Of a stretch of DNA of 64,000 nucleotides, positions 63,627 through 64,000 are shown one piece after another; within the stretch, counting starts at the first letter, position 1; each line of letters starts with the position of its first letter. A model generated the notes under the pieces. That model ran no database searches. It worked only from the letters and a program-made list of their open reading frames with translations, and was not told the DNA's origin. A program made the translations under genes and the position numbers. Source of the stretch: Alcanivorax sp. 24 (lineage in GTDB: Bacteria > Pseudomonadota > Gammaproteobacteria > Pseudomonadales > Alcanivoracaceae). The stretch spans positions 1 to 64,000 of the forward strand of contig NZ_SNUA01000006.1 in the NCBI RefSeq assembly GCF_004360225.1, given 5' to 3'.

Positions 63627-64000
63627 ATGGGTTCTGTGAAACTGCACGCGCGGCTGCTGGCCGTGGCATTGTTGGTTCTGGGCATAGGCAGCATGGCCTA
63701 CCAGATTCTGATTCAGAAAGTGCCGCTTACCGAAAGTGAAACCGATCCGGTCTGGGTGGTGGATGCCCAGGTCCAGTTCCAGGCCAGGGGTAACCACCCG
63801 GTGAAGGTGCGAATGTTCGTGCCGCCACTGGACAGTGGTTTCACCACCTTGAATGAGAGTTTTATCTCCAATAATTATGGCGTCAACGTCAGCCGTGAGG
63901 GTGGCAATCGGGTGGTGACCTGGTCCAGCCGCCGGGTGGAGGGCCAGCAGAGCCTGTATTACCGCTTGCTGATCACCCCCCGTTTCGCCGAGCCCGGCGG
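63627..64000 (+). CDS. inactive transglutaminase/7TM protein, N-terminal part (cut by window edge)
   Basis: An uninterrupted frame starts at the ATG at 63627 (GGAAC before it) and runs past the right edge, with 124 complete codons visible. It has an N-terminal TM segment (LLAVALLVLGIGSMAYQIL) followed by an extracytoplasmic beta-rich part (WVVDAQVQFQARGNHPVKVR, SLYYRLLITPRF). This matches the start of the proteins that join an inactive transglutaminase domain to a 7TM region, found beside retropepsin-like and RimK-like genes. The transglutaminase and 7TM parts would be outside the window, so the call rests on the N-terminus and the neighbour. Confidence 0.65.
   Translation, partial: MGSVKLHARLLAVALLVLGIGSMAYQILIQKVPLTESETDPVWVVDAQVQFQARGNHPVKVRMFVPPLDSGFTTLNESFISNNYGVNVSREGGNRVVTWSSRRVEGQQSLYYRLLITPRFAEPG

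Overview
The window is high-GC, gene-dense bacterial chromosome with ordinary gammaproteobacterial housekeeping blocks: hisBHAF, serB with its divergent Smp gene, yibN-grxC-secB, envC-ctpA, typA, arfB and trmL. An AlmA/EthA-type flavin monooxygenase, a second Baeyer-Villiger-type enzyme, acyl-CoA metabolism genes and many dispersed REP-type hairpins suggest a hydrocarbon- or lipid-degrading marine gammaproteobacterium, most likely Alcanivorax-like or a Pseudomonas relative. That assignment is inference; there is no rRNA or other decisive marker. No rRNA, tRNA or CRISPR array was seen.

Layout. 1-2.5 kb: edge of an IS4-type transposase, a ParS/Res-type toxin-antitoxin pair and a MarR regulator. 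2.6-4.5 kb: a choice-of-anchor I lipoprotein. 4.6-16.3 kb: a catabolic-looking block with an acyl-CoA ligase, a five-gene Dpp/Opp-type ABC importer and a TetR regulator on the minus strand, divergent from a single-chain biotin-dependent acyl-CoA carboxylase. 16.5-19.4 kb: a 2-hydroxyacid dehydrogenase, a class V aminotransferase and a DUF2147 protein. 19.5-23.8 kb: TetR divergent from an SDR, a ferritin-like diiron protein and a flavin monooxygenase that carries a histone-like lysine-rich N-terminal tail. 24-27.9 kb: a Cys-rich protein, ccdAB, an acyl-CoA dehydrogenase and a CHAD protein. 28-35 kb: an AlmA-like monooxygenase, then a FecI-FecR-TonB receptor-esterase iron module with a Fur-like box. 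35-39 kb: serB, Smp, a RimK-like ATP-grasp protein and a small GNAT protein. 39-44 kb: a MITE-like element directly upstream of hisBHAF, then YaiI, ArfB and a BASS transporter.

44.2-54.7 kb is a nitrate-assimilation and molybdenum-cofactor supercluster: nitrate transporter, FAD/[2Fe-2S] reductase, NasA, MobA, MoaA, MoaD, MoaE, a MoaC-MoaB fusion and MoeA. Most junctions are stop/start overlaps. It is preceded by a very good sigma-54 -24/-12 promoter and an upstream NtrC-like palindrome, so nitrate uptake, reduction and cofactor supply are probably switched on together under nitrogen limitation. 54.9-62.6 kb is cell-envelope and translation housekeeping, interrupted by a 92-bp-period tandem array of REP-like hairpins and an 8-copy heptanucleotide repeat abutting trmL. 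The window ends inside a retropepsin-like protease plus 7TM-transglutaminase gene pair.

Most notable: the transporter/ligase/carboxylase block, the SDR-diiron-monooxygenase module with its basic tail, the REP tandem array, the MITE in the his leader, and the sigma-54-driven Nas/Moco cluster.
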